From positions 1-34,037 of the forward strand of contig JABDNT010000032.1 of the NCBI GenBank assembly GCA_013043685.1: a stretch of DNA of 34,037 nucleotides, in the 5' to 3' direction. This stretch comes from Flavobacteriaceae bacterium (GTDB lineage: Bacteria > Bacteroidota > Bacteroidia > Flavobacteriales > Flavobacteriaceae). Positions 6,386 to 15,034 of the stretch are shown here, piece by piece (positions within the stretch are counted from its first letter, which is position 1; each line of letters begins with the position of its first letter). Position numbers and translations under genes: made by a program. Under the pieces are notes generated by a model, which made no database searches, was not told the DNA's origin, and was given only the letters and a program-made list of their open reading frames with translations.

Positions 6386-7717
6386 TTGGATATAGAGCCT
6401 CCTAGTTTATTTTTTATAGCCTTAGTTAACATTACACATATTGTAGGTATAGTCCTATTAGTGGTATTGCTCATTTGTTCTGCATTAATTTCGGGAGCGG
6501 AAGTAGCCTTCTTCTCTTTATCTCCAACCGATTTCGAAACCACGGAGGATAAATCACCTCCAAAACAACTCAAGATCGTTCAGCGTTTGTTACTGCGGCC
6601 AAAGAAACTATTGGCAACAATCCTCATTGCGAACAATACTATAAATATTGCGATTGTTCTGCTCTTCGAATCCCTTAGTTCGCTATGGTTTAAAGGCTGG
6701 GATTATTCAATAAACCTTTACTTATTCGATGTGAGCGCGATCTTTATATTGAAGATCGGCCTTGCCACTTTTTTAATTTTATTATTCGGGGAAATCCTTC
6801 CGAAGGTTTATGCCAGTAGAAACAAACTTCAGTTTTCCACCTTTATGGCCTATCCGTTAAATGCGCTCGATAGATTATTTGCCCCGTTAAGTTTGCCTAT
6901 GCGTTCGGCCACTATTTATATTGAGAATCGTTTCGGCAAGCAGAAGTCGGGAATAAGCGTCGATCAGCTCTCACAGGCACTTGAGTTAACCGATGAACAC
7001 GACACCACACAGGAGGAACAGAAAATTCTACAAGGCATCGTTACATTCGGGAACACAGATACCAAACAAGTTATGAAGCCTCGAATGGAAATCTTCGCTC
7101 TGAGTGAAGACATCAATTATAAGGACATTATGCCTGAGATCATCGAGAATGGGTATTCAAGAATTCCGGTTTATAAGGACAGCATAGATAACATTACCGG
7201 TATTCTGTATGTGAAGGACCTAATGCCTCATATAGATAAAAAGACCCTGGAGTGGAACAAACTCACCAGGGAAGCCTATTTTGTGCCGGAAAATAAGAAA
7301 CTCGATGACCTGCTGAATGAATTCAAGGACATGAAAATGCACCTCGCTATTGTTGTGGATGAATACGGTGGCACCAGCGGTTTAATTTCTCTGGAAGATA
7401 TCATAGAGGAAATAGTAGGTGAGATCAGTGATGAATTTGACGATGAGGACCTGGTCTTTTCAAAATTGGATGATAATACCTTTGTGTTCGAAGGCAAGAC
7501 ACCGCTAAAGGATTTTTATAAGGTCATCCAACTGGAGGATACTACCATCTTCGAGGAAACGAAAGGAGAAGCTGAAACACTGGCCGGATTCCTGTTGGAA
7601 ATTTCCAAAGGATTCCCTAAAAAGGATGAAGTAATAAATTTTCATAATTATGCGTTTATTATTGAAGCTTTCGAACACAGGCGTATTAAACAAATTAAGT
7701 TGTCCATAACCCCATAA
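6386..7717 (+). CDS. gldE: Gliding motility-associated protein GldE (CNNM/CBS-domain membrane protein)
   Basis: GldE is an inner-membrane protein related to CNNM/CorC transporters and is linked with gliding and T9SS function in Flavobacterium johnsoniae. The 443-residue protein has an N-terminal DUF21 membrane part (about 1-190) with hydrophobic segments and the family motif LISGAEVAFFSLS. A CBS-domain pair follows (about 220-340, with VMKPRMEIFAL and GYSRIPVYKDSIDNITG), then a CorC/HlyC domain (about 350-440). I chose the TTG at 6386, 23 bases after the ssb stop, because it gives the short acidic N-terminus (MDIEPPSL) expected of GldE. It is followed after one base by gldD. Confidence 0.88.
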   Translation: MDIEPPSLFFIALVNITHIVGIVLLVVLLICSALISGAEVAFFSLSPTDFETTEDKSPPKQLKIVQRLLLRPKKLLATILIANNTINIAIVLLFESLSSLWFKGWDYSINLYLFDVSAIFILKIGLATFLILLFGEILPKVYASRNKLQFSTFMAYPLNALDRLFAPLSLPMRSATIYIENRFGKQKSGISVDQLSQALELTDEHDTTQEEQKILQGIVTFGNTDTKQVMKPRMEIFALSEDINYKDIMPEIIENGYSRIPVYKDSIDNITGILYVKDLMPHIDKKTLEWNKLTREAYFVPENKKLDDLLNEFKDMKMHLAIVVDEYGGTSGLISLEDIIEEIVGEISDEFDDEDLVFSKLDDNTFVFEGKTPLKDFYKVIQLEDTTIFEETKGEAETLAGFLLEISKGFPKKDEVINFHNYAFIIEAFEHRRIKQIKLSITP

Positions 7718-7718
7718 C

Positions 7719-8273
7719 ATGCGATATTTATTCCTTCTTGTTGTTCTAATCGGTTTTGTCTCATGCAAGGACGATGTTATTGTAAAGCCTTCGGCCATGA
7801 TGCGGTTGGAATATCCGGACCCTGTTTATAAACTCATAGAACCTGATTGTCCTTATGGTTTCGAAAAAAATGATCAGGCCAGTCTTCAGTTGAAAAAGAA
7901 TTGCTGGATGAACCTGGAGTATCCCGAAATGAAAGCTACAGTTTATCTAACCTATCAACAGATCCGAAACAATAACCTGGACTCTTTACTTCGAGATGCT
8001 CAAAAACTTACCTATGATCATACGATTAAAGCACAGAGTATATTGGAGCAGCCCAGAGTAGATTCTGTAAATAAGGTATATGGAATGTTCTACATGATCA
8101 ATGGTGATGCCGCCACCCAATCCCAATTTTATGTTACAGACAGCCTGAAACACTTCATTACGGGCTCCCTTTATTTTGAAAGCAAACCGAAATTCGATTC
8201 ACTCTATCCTGCGGTGGTCTATCTCCGCGAGGACATCCGTAGGATCATGGAAACGGTTTACTGGAGGAATTAA
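7719..8273 (+). CDS. gldD: Gliding motility lipoprotein GldD
   Basis: GldD is a lipoprotein required for gliding and T9SS-dependent secretion in Flavobacterium johnsoniae. The 184-residue product has a lipoprotein signal with lipobox GFVSC (Cys17) followed by KDD. The mature part contains the family's PSAMMRLEYPDPVYK, NCWMNLEYPEMKATVYLTY and a C-terminal YLREDIRR.METVYWRN. No enzymatic motif is visible. The start codon follows the gldE stop with one base between, so the two are translated from one message; gldE-gldD pairing is conserved in the group. Confidence 0.9.
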   Translation: MRYLFLLVVLIGFVSCKDDVIVKPSAMMRLEYPDPVYKLIEPDCPYGFEKNDQASLQLKKNCWMNLEYPEMKATVYLTYQQIRNNNLDSLLRDAQKLTYDHTIKAQSILEQPRVDSVNKVYGMFYMINGDAATQSQFYVTDSLKHFITGSLYFESKPKFDSLYPAVVYLREDIRRIMETVYWRN

Positions 8274-8359
8274 ATAGCTATTTCCGTATTTCTAAAATCT
8301 ATCCGATAGGCGGTTAGTATTCATCATATTTACCGACTTTTGTTACCGGTTAATGTACT

Positions 8360-9271
8360 ATGGGTAATAACAAGTTGAAATGGGTCTATTTAATTATTTT
8401 ATCTCTTATCTGGGGTAGTTCGTTCATTCTAATAAAAAAGGGGCTTATTGGCCTTACCGACTATCAGCTTGGTTCCCTGAGGATAGTACTTACTTCTATC
8501 ATTCTTTTTTCAGTTGGATTTAAAAGTATACGTGAGATCAAAAAAAAGCACTGGATCTGGGTGGCCATTTCCGGTTTTGTGAGTTCATTCTTTCCGCCTT
8601 TCTTATTTGCGATCGCCCAGAATCATATCGATAGCGGGATCACCTCTATCCTGAATTCCATCGTTCCCTTAAATACAGTGATCATTGGAGCACTTCTCTT
8701 CGCGATAGGAGTGACCAGGAGGCAGATCTGGGGGGTTTTAATCGGCCTGGCCGGTACTTTGATGTTAATTTACGGAGGTATGATGATAACCGACGGTGGC
8801 ACCATCGAGAATTCATTACCCGGTGAAACGAACTATTTGTATAGCGGATTGATAATCCTAGCCACAATAGGTTATGCCTTTAATGTGAATATCATTAAGA
8901 AATACCTCAACGATATCAGCGCATTGGCCGTAACAACCGGAAATTTTATATTCGTATTTCTTCCGTCCCTGGTCATATTGTATTATTCGGGTTTCTTTGA
9001 AGAAATTATGAGGTCGCAGCAAATGCAGCTCGCTTCCGGCTACGTTCTCATACTGGCGTTGTTTGGAACTGCCCTCGCCAAAGTGATCTTTAACAGGTTA
9101 GTACAGATAGCGAGTCCGGTATTCGCGTCCTCAGTTACCTACACTATGCCTATCGTCGCTGTAGGCTGGGGATTGGTGGATGGAGAGTCTTTTGGTTTTC
9201 TGCAGCTTATAGCGGCCGGGGTAATTCTTTTCGGGGTTTATTTGTCCAATAAACGCCAGAAGTTGAATTAA
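8360..9271 (+). CDS. DMT/EamA family transporter
   Basis: This 303-residue inner-membrane protein consists of two EamA repeats, about five transmembrane segments each (roughly 1-140 and 155-300). The N-terminal repeat has the typical LIWGSSFILIKKGL motif. The second repeat contains FGTALAKVIFNRLVQIASPVFASSVTYTMPIV, a common EamA pattern around helices 8-9. Members export amino acids, metabolites or drugs; substrate cannot be assigned. It stands 86 bases after gldD with no terminator between. I found no exact promoter box in the gap. Confidence 0.87.
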   Translation: MGNNKLKWVYLIILSLIWGSSFILIKKGLIGLTDYQLGSLRIVLTSIILFSVGFKSIREIKKKHWIWVAISGFVSSFFPPFLFAIAQNHIDSGITSILNSIVPLNTVIIGALLFAIGVTRRQIWGVLIGLAGTLMLIYGGMMITDGGTIENSLPGETNYLYSGLIILATIGYAFNVNIIKKYLNDISALAVTTGNFIFVFLPSLVILYYSGFFEEIMRSQQMQLASGYVLILALFGTALAKVIFNRLVQIASPVFASSVTYTMPIVAVGWGLVDGESFGFLQLIAAGVILFGVYLSNKRQKLN

Positions 9272-9339
9272 TAAACCTCTAATTATCAGGTATTTTGGTA
9301 TTTTTTTCCGAAATTTAATAACATTAAAGCATAGAAGTC

Positions 9340-9777
9340 ATGGGAAAAATCTATTCTACTTACGGAACCGGAACTGCTGTTGTACTCGTTGCTTATTTTT
9401 TGTTAACCAAGTTGATCGGTCTGCATCAATATCCTGTATTAAGTGCGGCGAATGGAGTAATTATTGGAGCGGGCATCTTCTTTGCTTTGAAGAAATATAA
9501 ATCTACAGTAGAAGCATTTAAATACCAGGACGGATTTCAACTCGGTTTATTTACCGGTGGATTAGCTACCATCATTTTTTCCACCTTTATGGCGCTTTAC
9601 ATTTTTATCGTGGATACTGAATTTGCGAAAGCCATACTGGATTCATGGAATCTCAACTTCAATAAGGGGTCCCTTATCCTTATCATTTCACTAGTGATAA
9701 TGGGTTTTGCCACCACCTTTGTACTAACCCTGTCATTCATGCAATTATTGAAAGAATCCTGGAACCCGAAACGGTAA
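9340..9777 (+). CDS. DUF4199 family integral membrane protein
   Basis: The 145-residue protein has four predicted transmembrane helices (about 12-28, 34-50, 68-92 and 112-137). YQDGFQLGLFTGG (about 66-78) links the second and third helices and matches the conserved part of the Bacteroidota DUF4199 family. No signal peptide, catalytic motif or ligand site is visible. The family has no known function. It lies between the DMT transporter and rplU, and rplU has its own promoter. Confidence 0.65.
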   Translation: MGKIYSTYGTGTAVVLVAYFLLTKLIGLHQYPVLSAANGVIIGAGIFFALKKYKSTVEAFKYQDGFQLGLFTGGLATIIFSTFMALYIFIVDTEFAKAILDSWNLNFNKGSLILIISLVIMGFATTFVLTLSFMQLLKESWNPKR

Positions 9778-9807
9778 TGAATTCAAGGGTTTATTTTCTT
9801 TAAACAA

Positions 9808-9838
9808 TTTGTAGATTAATTAATTAGAATTATATTTG
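9808..9838 (+). promoter_or_regulatory. Promoter of rplU-rpmA
   Basis: TTTG (9808-9811) and TATATTTG (9831-9838) are separated by 19 bases, a textbook Bacteroidota sigma-A promoter. The predicted leader is about 60 bases. Confidence 0.8.
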
Positions 9839-9905
9839 CACCCCTCTAATGCAATGTATTGGTGTTGGAGACAGAACAAAAAACAAATTAATTAATCGAT
9901 ACGCT

Positions 9906-10658
9906 ATGTATGCAATTGTAGAGATAGCAGGGCAGCAATTCAAAGTTGCGAAAGATCAAAAGGTCTTTGTAAATCGTTTAGCCACAGAAGAAGGTAAGAA
10001 AGTGTCTTTTGACAATGTCCTTCTTATTGGTGACGGTGACAAGGTAACCATTGGCGCCCCGGCTATAAACGGCGCTCAGGTTGGAGCAAAAGTCGTTAAG
10101 CACCTTAAAGGTGATAAAGTTATCGTTTTCAAAAAGAAACGAAGAAAAGGTTACCAGGTTAAGAATGGTCACCGTCAGTCTCTTTCCGAGATCGTTATTG
10201 AGAGTATTGTAGCTTCCGGAGCAAAGCCTGCTAAGAAGGCTGAGCCTAAGAAAGCCGCACCGAAAGCAAAAGCTGAAAAGCCAGCTGCGAAAGCAGCCCC
10301 TAAGAAAGCTGCTCCGAAAAAAGCAGAACCTAAGAAGCCGGCTGCAAAAGCAGCTGCGCCTAAGGCAAAAGCTCCGGCTAAAGCTAAAGCAGCACCAAAA
10401 AAGGCAGCTGCTAAAAAAGATGATCTTAAAAAGATTGAAGGTATTGGACCTAAAATCGCCGAGACGCTTACGGCAGGAGGAATTGCTACATTTGCAGAGT
10501 TAGCTAAGTCTAAGCCTGCGAAGATCTCAGAGATCATTGCCGGAGTACGTGGGAATCATGTTCCCGACACATGGCCAGAGCAAGCTAAACTCGCTGCAGA
10601 TGGCAAGTGGGACGAGCTTAAAGCATTACAAGACAAATTAGACGGAGGAAAGAAATAA
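9906..10658 (+). CDS. rplU: Ribosomal protein L21 with C-terminal helix-hairpin-helix domain
   Basis: L21 (bL21) binds 23S rRNA. Residues 1-103 are a complete L21: MYAIVEIAGQQFKV at the start, VKHLKGDKVIVFKKKRRKGYQ..NGHRQ at 64-90. Then come about 70 residues of Lys/Ala/Pro-rich linker (104-172) and a helix-hairpin-helix domain (173-250) with LKKIEGIGPKIAETLTAGGI. Normal L21 is about 103 residues, so this is a 2.4-fold longer fusion, known in related Flavobacteriia. I chose the ATG at 9906 rather than the upstream in-frame ATG at 9849, because MYAIVEIAG is the conserved L21 N-terminus and the -7 box lies at 9838. rpmA follows 34 bases downstream. Confidence 0.92.
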   Translation: MYAIVEIAGQQFKVAKDQKVFVNRLATEEGKKVSFDNVLLIGDGDKVTIGAPAINGAQVGAKVVKHLKGDKVIVFKKKRRKGYQVKNGHRQSLSEIVIESIVASGAKPAKKAEPKKAAPKAKAEKPAAKAAPKKAAPKKAEPKKPAAKAAAPKAKAPAKAKAAPKKAAAKKDDLKKIEGIGPKIAETLTAGGIATFAELAKSKPAKISEIIAGVRGNHVPDTWPEQAKLAADGKWDELKALQDKLDGGKK

Positions 10659-10692
10659 TTCTCCAGGTATAACAATATAAACCCTTTCAATT

Positions 10693-10956
10693 ATGGCACA
10701 TAAAAAAGGAGTAGGTAGTTCGAAGAACGGACGTGAATCAGAATCGAAACGATTAGGCGTAAAGATCTATGGTGGCCAGGCAGCTATTGCCGGGAATATC
10801 ATCGTACGCCAACGAGGAATGGAACATCACCCGGCCGACAATGTTTATGCAGGTAAAGACTTTACTTTACACGCTCAAGTAGACGGTACAGTGAAATTCA
10901 CAAAGAAAAAGAATAACAAGTCTTACGTTAGTATTATTCCTAGCGCACAGGCATAA
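10693..10956 (+). CDS. rpmA: Ribosomal protein L27
   Basis: L27 (bL27) reaches towards the peptidyl-transferase centre of the 50S subunit. The 87-residue protein starts [24 protein letters not shown] and has the family block [22 protein letters not shown]. It carries no N-terminal leader peptide of the Firmicutes type. It is co-transcribed with rplU and followed by a strong terminator. Confidence 0.96.
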   Translation: MAHKKGVGSSKNGRESESKRLGVKIYGGQAAIAGNIIVRQRGMEHHPADNVYAGKDFTLHAQVDGTVKFTKKKNNKSYVSIIPSAQA

Positions 10957-10978
10957 GATATTTTCTTATTACAGCTAG

Positions 10979-11007
10979 AAACCCCGACCGAAAGGTTGGG
11001 GTTTTTA
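10979..11007 (+). terminator. Intrinsic terminator of rplU-rpmA
   Basis: An 11-bp stem (10979-10989 with 10994-11004, one G-T wobble) with a GAAA tetraloop is followed by a T-run, 23 bases after the rpmA stop. Confidence 0.92.
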
Positions 11008-11060
11008 TTTTTTCACGATATCCCTGATAATCTTCAAATGATACTCGAAAGCTTGCAAGT

Positions 11061-11087
11061 AAAAACCCCCGTCTTTCGACGAGGGTT
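11061..11087 (-). terminator. Intrinsic terminator of ahcY
   Basis: Ten positions pair between 11064-11073 and 11078-11087. The C/A mismatch on the plus strand becomes a G-T wobble on the minus strand, which shows its direction. The minus-strand loop is GAAA and the stem ends in TTTTT. It lies about 40 bases after the ahcY stop. Confidence 0.85.
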
Positions 11088-11128
11088 CAATTTTATAATT
11101 GCTGAAATAATTCAGCAAGACTACTCAA

Positions 11129-12439
11129 TTAATATCTGTAGTATTCCGGCTTATAAGGTCCTTCCACCTTCACACCGATATATTCTGCCTGCTCTTCTCT
11201 TAGCTCGGTTAACTCAACCCCGATCTTCTCCAGGTGAAGTTTAGCTACTTTTTCATCGAGATGCTTAGGCAGCATATACACTTTGTTTTCGTATTGATCG
11301 CTGTTCTTCCAAAGTTCGATCTGTGCCAGGGTCTGGTTGGTAAAGGAATTACTCATCACAAAACTCGGATGGCCCGTAGCACAACCTAAATTCACCAGGC
11401 GGCCTTCTGCGAGAAGGACAATGTCCTTTCCATTCACACTGTACTTATCAACCTGGGGCTTGATCTCCACTTTTTCGTGGTTATCGTTTAACCAGGCAAC
11501 ATCGATCTCATTGTCGAAATGACCAATATTACAAACGATCGCTTTATCCTTCATGGCTTCGAAATGTTTGCCCTGGATAATATCTTTGTTTCCGGTAGTG
11601 GTAATGAAGATATCTGCCTTTTCTACGACAGTTTCAAGCCTTTTCACCTCAAAACCATCCATAGCAGCCTGAAGGGCACATATCGGATCGATCTCGGTTA
11701 CGGTAACAATAGATCCGGCACCTTTGAAAGATGCGGCCGTACCTTTACCAACATCACCATATCCACAAACAACTACACGTTTTCCTGCTAACATTACATC
11801 TGTAGCACGGCGAATGGCATCCACAGCACTTTCCTTACAGCCGTATTTGTTGTCGAATTTAGATTTGGTAACACTGTCGTTTACATTGATTGCAGGCATT
11901 ACCAGGGTTCCGTTCTTCATGCGGTCATACAGTCTGTGAACTCCGGTAGTTGTTTCTTCGGAAAGTCCTTTTATCCCTGAAGCCAATTCAGGATACTTAT
12001 CGAAAACCATATTGGTCAGGTCACCACCATCATCAAGGATCATATTCAATGGCTGGCGCTCTTCTCCAAAGAAAAGGGTTTGCTCAATGCACCAGTCGAA
12101 TTCTTCTTCTGTCATTCCTTTCCACGCATATACCGGGATACCAGCAGCGGCAATAGCAGCAGCAGCCTGATCCTGCGTAGAAAATATATTACAAGAACTC
12201 CAGGTCACTTCGGCACCTAACGCAATGAGTGTTTCTATTAGAACCGCGGTTTGAATGGTCATATGCAGACATCCTGCGATACGTGCTCCCTTTAAAGGTT
12301 GTTCATCTTTATACTCTTCGCGCAGTGACATAAGACCGGGCATCTCCGCCTCGGCCAATTCGATTTCTTTACGTCCCCAATCAGCAAGGGAAATATCTTT
12401 TACTTTGAAAGGTACGTAAGGCATTGTTTTCGTTGACAT
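11129..12439 (-). CDS. ahcY: Adenosylhomocysteinase
   Basis: This cytosolic NAD-dependent enzyme splits S-adenosylhomocysteine into adenosine and homocysteine, closing the methyl cycle. The 436-residue protein shows [21 protein letters not shown] (51-71), ILDDGGD (134-140) and [12 protein letters not shown] (160-171). The lysine-containing substrate segment [16 protein letters not shown] spans 185-200. The NAD-binding loop GYGDVGKG is at 226-233, and KPEYYRY closes the C-terminus. The length is normal for the bacterial form. It is transcribed alone, with a terminator downstream and a -7 box upstream, divergent from the phosphopantetheinyl transferase gene. Confidence 0.96.
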   Translation of the reverse strand: MSTKTMPYVPFKVKDISLADWGRKEIELAEAEMPGLMSLREEYKDEQPLKGARIAGCLHMTIQTAVLIETLIALGAEVTWSSCNIFSTQDQAAAAIAAAGIPVYAWKGMTEEEFDWCIEQTLFFGEERQPLNMILDDGGDLTNMVFDKYPELASGIKGLSEETTTGVHRLYDRMKNGTLVMPAINVNDSVTKSKFDNKYGCKESAVDAIRRATDVMLAGKRVVVCGYGDVGKGTAASFKGAGSIVTVTEIDPICALQAAMDGFEVKRLETVVEKADIFITTTGNKDIIQGKHFEAMKDKAIVCNIGHFDNEIDVAWLNDNHEKVEIKPQVDKYSVNGKDIVLLAEGRLVNLGCATGHPSFVMSNSFTNQTLAQIELWKNSDQYENKVYMLPKHLDEKVAKLHLEKIGVELTELREEQAEYIGVKVEGPYKPEYYRY

Positions 12440-12488
12440 ATTACTATCTTTGATTCGTTCAATTTTTCTTCCGAGATATTTCGGTTCG

Positions 12489-12496
12489 CAAAAATA
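12489..12496 (-). promoter_or_regulatory. Candidate -7 box of ahcY
   Basis: TATTTTTG on the minus strand fits TAnnTTTG and would give a leader of about 45 bases. No clear -33 TTG is visible. Confidence 0.45.
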
Positions 12497-12517
12497 CGTA
12501 ATATCCGTTACATATTT

Positions 12518-13156
12518 ATGCCACTTTACAAAACAATAACAGTTAACGAAGACACTAAAGTTCTCATTTGGAAGATAGAAGAATCCTTTGATGAGCTTTC
12601 CAACGGGATCTCTTTAACTGAAAACTGCAGAAATAGGGTAGACGGTATGAAGAGCGATCTGCACCGCAGGGGATTTATGAGTATCCGTCATCTCCTGGCA
12701 GAAGAAGGTTATACAGATCACGATCTCTATTATGATGAGAATGGCAAACCCCACCTGGGGGATGATAAACATATATCCATTACCCATTCTTTTATATTTT
12801 CGGCTATTATTATCAGTACTAACGAAGTAGGTATCGATATTGAGAAACAACGGCCTAAAATTATTAGGATCGCACATAAATTTACACCTATAGAAGATTA
12901 CCGAAACTTGCCTAATGACGAAATTATTATGAGAAAACTCACCATGGTCTGGGGTGCCAAGGAAAGCCTGTACAAGAGTTTTGCCGCACCTGGTTTGAGC
13001 TTTCTGCAGCATATCTATGTGGAGGATTTCATACTGGAAGAGATGCAAACCACGGCAATTGTCTCGTTTAACGGAAAGGTTGAACTCTATCATGTAAATA
13101 TGCTGGAGTTTGAAGGATTCACCTGCGCATATGCACTACTTTCTAAAGTTGTATGA
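12518..13156 (+). CDS. 4'-phosphopantetheinyl transferase superfamily protein
   Basis: The enzyme moves the phosphopantetheine arm of coenzyme A to a carrier-protein serine. The 212-residue length is that of Sfp-type proteins, not the short AcpS type. Motifs in order are GKPHL (76-80), ISITHS (86-91), the magnesium motif GIDIE (105-109) and WGAKES (145-150), with Asp107, Glu109 and Glu149 as expected metal ligands. The carrier could be the fatty-acid ACP or a specialised one; no carrier or synthase gene lies nearby. It opens a chain of overlapping genes, and its stop overlaps the next start by four bases. Confidence 0.88.
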   Translation: MPLYKTITVNEDTKVLIWKIEESFDELSNGISLTENCRNRVDGMKSDLHRRGFMSIRHLLAEEGYTDHDLYYDENGKPHLGDDKHISITHSFIFSAIIISTNEVGIDIEKQRPKIIRIAHKFTPIEDYRNLPNDEIIMRKLTMVWGAKESLYKSFAAPGLSFLQHIYVEDFILEEMQTTAIVSFNGKVELYHVNMLEFEGFTCAYALLSKVV

Positions 13157-13878
13157 TGGGAAGTAGAAATATATATAACACCATCTTAGAGGCGGTAACT
13201 GCGAAAAAGAAACTTCTGGCAATTCTTATCGATCCTGAAAAATTCGATCTAGAAAAGGCCTCCGAATTCCTCCGGAATTTACCTTCGGAAACAACTCATT
13301 TATTCATCGGAGGGAGCACAGTTCCCAGGGGTTTGACCCACCAGGTCGTGGAAACTATTAAACTTTATACAGCCAAAACCATTGTACTGTTTCCTGGTGA
13401 TGTGAGCCAGATCACAGAATCGGCCGATGCCTTGTTATATTTATCCCTTTTCTCCGGAGACAATCCCGAATACCTGGTAGGACAGCAGATTAAGGCGGTT
13501 CCCTTACTTCGTTCGATACAAATTGAAATAATCCCTACCGGGTATATTTTGGTAGATGGTGGAAATGGATCTGCGGTTGCAACCGTCACGCGAACCAGGC
13601 CAATTCCACAACATGAAATTCAGCGTATCGTCGATACTGCCGTTGCTGCTGAATTGAGCGGTAAGAAGCTCATTTACCTGGAAGCTGGCAGCGGCGCCAG
13701 GATTGCGATCATACCTGAAATTATTTCCGAAGTGAAAAAAGAATTACAAATACCTCTTATAGTGGGAGGAGGGATACGGACGGCGGACCAGGTCCGGGCG
13801 GCTTACGACGCTGGAGCCGACATGGTTGTCATAGGAACGGCTTTCGAAAATGGAAATAGTCTAAAGCTTAAAAATTGA
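13153..13878 (+). CDS. Geranylgeranylglyceryl phosphate (GGGP) synthase family protein
   Basis: GGGP synthases join sn-glycerol-1-phosphate to a prenyl diphosphate, the first committed step of archaeal-type ether lipids. Some Bacteroidota enzymes of this family are known to make GGGP. The 241-residue protein is a TIM barrel with LIDPEK (25-30), LFIGGSTVP, IPTGYILVDGG and a phosphate-binding end GGGIRTADQ..AAYDAGADMVVIGTA. EAGSGA (about 177-182) is the conserved fifth-strand segment. ATGs at 13153 and 13156 are both possible starts. Genes on both sides overlap it, so translation is probably coupled. The prenyl chain length used cannot be told from sequence. Confidence 0.88.
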   Translation: MMGSRNIYNTILEAVTAKKKLLAILIDPEKFDLEKASEFLRNLPSETTHLFIGGSTVPRGLTHQVVETIKLYTAKTIVLFPGDVSQITESADALLYLSLFSGDNPEYLVGQQIKAVPLLRSIQIEIIPTGYILVDGGNGSAVATVTRTRPIPQHEIQRIVDTAVAAELSGKKLIYLEAGSGARIAIIPEIISEVKKELQIPLIVGGGIRTADQVRAAYDAGADMVVIGTAFENGNSLKLKN

Positions 13879-14510
13879 TGGGAGAGATCTTTGAATTTTT
13901 CTTCGGACAGTACGCCAATTATGAGACCATCGATATTATACTGGAGATCATCGCGGTGATATTCGGGTTTCTTTCGGTTTGGTTTTCCAAACAGAACAAT
14001 ATTCTCGTCTTCCCTACCGGGATGATCAGCACGGCCATCTTCGTTTATCTTTTGCTGAAATGGGCGTTACTGGGGGATATGATGATAAATGCCTATTATT
14101 TCATCATGAGTGTTTACGGTTGGTACGTCTGGACGCGAAAAGTGGATGAGACACATGTAACGCCAATTAGCTATACAACGAAAAAGGAACATCTGTATTC
14201 GGTTCTAATCTTTGTAGCCACGCTGGTTTTTGTGTACGTTGTATATAAGACCTTTGACAAATGGAACAACTGGACAGCTATTGTCGACACCTTCACCACG
14301 GCGGTCTTCTTTGTAGGCATGTGGCTTATGGCGAAACGAAAAATTGAGAATTGGTTGTATTGGATCGTGGGAGATATCATTTCGATACCGCTTTATTTCT
14401 ATAAGGGATTTACGTTTACAAGTTTCCAGTATCTTATCTTTACCATAATCGCAATATTCGGTTATTTTGCATGGAAAAAATACTTAAACAAGAACCTTCA
14501 GACTGCGTAA
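13878..14510 (+). CDS. pnuC: PnuC/PnuT family vitamin transporter
   Basis: The 210-residue inner-membrane protein has about seven helices. It shows the PnuC-family pattern WFSKQNNILVFPTGMIST near 35-52 and MINAYYFIMSVYGWYVW near 71-87, repeated in part as IENWLYWIVGDIISIPLYFYKGF near 155-177. The family takes up nicotinamide riboside (PnuC), riboflavin (PnuX) or thiamine (PnuT), trapped by phosphorylation. The adjacent NadR-type kinase favours nicotinamide riboside; the nearby TPP riboswitch and TonB receptor leave thiamine open. I chose the ATG at 13878, overlapping the previous stop by one base, over the TTG one codon upstream. Its 3' end overlaps the kinase gene by 40 bases. Confidence 0.85.
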   Translation: MGEIFEFFFGQYANYETIDIILEIIAVIFGFLSVWFSKQNNILVFPTGMISTAIFVYLLLKWALLGDMMINAYYFIMSVYGWYVWTRKVDETHVTPISYTTKKEHLYSVLIFVATLVFVYVVYKTFDKWNNWTAIVDTFTTAVFFVGMWLMAKRKIENWLYWIVGDIISIPLYFYKGFTFTSFQYLIFTIIAIFGYFAWKKYLNKNLQTA

Positions 14511-15034
14511 AAATAGTTTTATTCGGACCGGAATCTACTGGAAAAACGACTCTTGCAAGTGAGTTGGCAGATTATTTTAATACAGAATGGGTGCCAGAAT
14601 ATATGCGGGAATATCTTCAGAAAAAATGGGACGAACTAGGTGAACGAATTAGTTGGGAGGACCTTTTACCCATCGCTCAAGGACAAATTTCAGCGGAAAA
14701 TGAAACTGCAAAGAATGCAAATGGGATTTTGTTTTGCGATACCGATTTAAGGGAATTGAAGGTGTATTGCGAATATTATTACGACGGAAAATGTCCGGAG
14801 GAAATAAGAAATGCTGTTGAAAATAATTCATACACCCTTTATTTACTTACCGACATAGATAGTCCCTGGGTAGCTGATGATCTTCGTGACCGTCCGGAAG
14901 ATCGAACTACCTTATTTCGTATTTTTGAAAAAGAATTAATAGAAAATGGTCTGAATTATCATGTTTTGAATGGAAGTCGGACTGAGAAATTTAATAAAGC
15001 GGTAGCACTAACTAAAAAACTAGTAGGGAGATAA
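14471..15034 (+). CDS. NadR-type P-loop kinase (ribosylnicotinamide kinase-like)
   Basis: The 187-residue protein matches the kinase half of NadR. A P-loop GPESTGKTT (19-27) is followed by EWVPEYMREYL, ILFCDTDLRELKVYCEYYYD and LTDIDSPWVADDLRDRP, all characteristic of that domain. NadR-type kinases phosphorylate nicotinamide riboside to NMN, trapping the imported vitamin. The DNA-binding and adenylyltransferase domains of E. coli NadR are absent. Its start lies 40 bases inside pnuC. No later ATG would keep the P-loop, so the overlap is real. The stop overlaps the DUF4301 start by one base. A different vitamin substrate, such as thiamine, is possible. Confidence 0.85.
   Translation: MEKILKQEPSDCVKIVLFGPESTGKTTLASELADYFNTEWVPEYMREYLQKKWDELGERISWEDLLPIAQGQISAENETAKNANGILFCDTDLRELKVYCEYYYDGKCPEEIRNAVENNSYTLYLLTDIDSPWVADDLRDRPEDRTTLFRIFEKELIENGLNYHVLNGSRTEKFNKAVALTKKLVGR

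Noticed and set aside
9250-9320. Possible terminator after the DMT transporter gene (ACCT...AGGT followed by Ts)
   Set aside because: Only four base pairs with a poor loop.
9849-9905. Upstream in-frame ATG for L21
   Set aside because: It adds 19 unconserved residues and begins next to the predicted transcription start; MYAIVEIAG at 9906 is the conserved L21 start.
10175-10537. Long open frame of 120 codons on the minus strand inside rplU
   Set aside because: It is the antisense shadow of the Lys/Ala/Pro-rich linker; its Ala/Phe/Gly-only composition is a product of that codon pattern.
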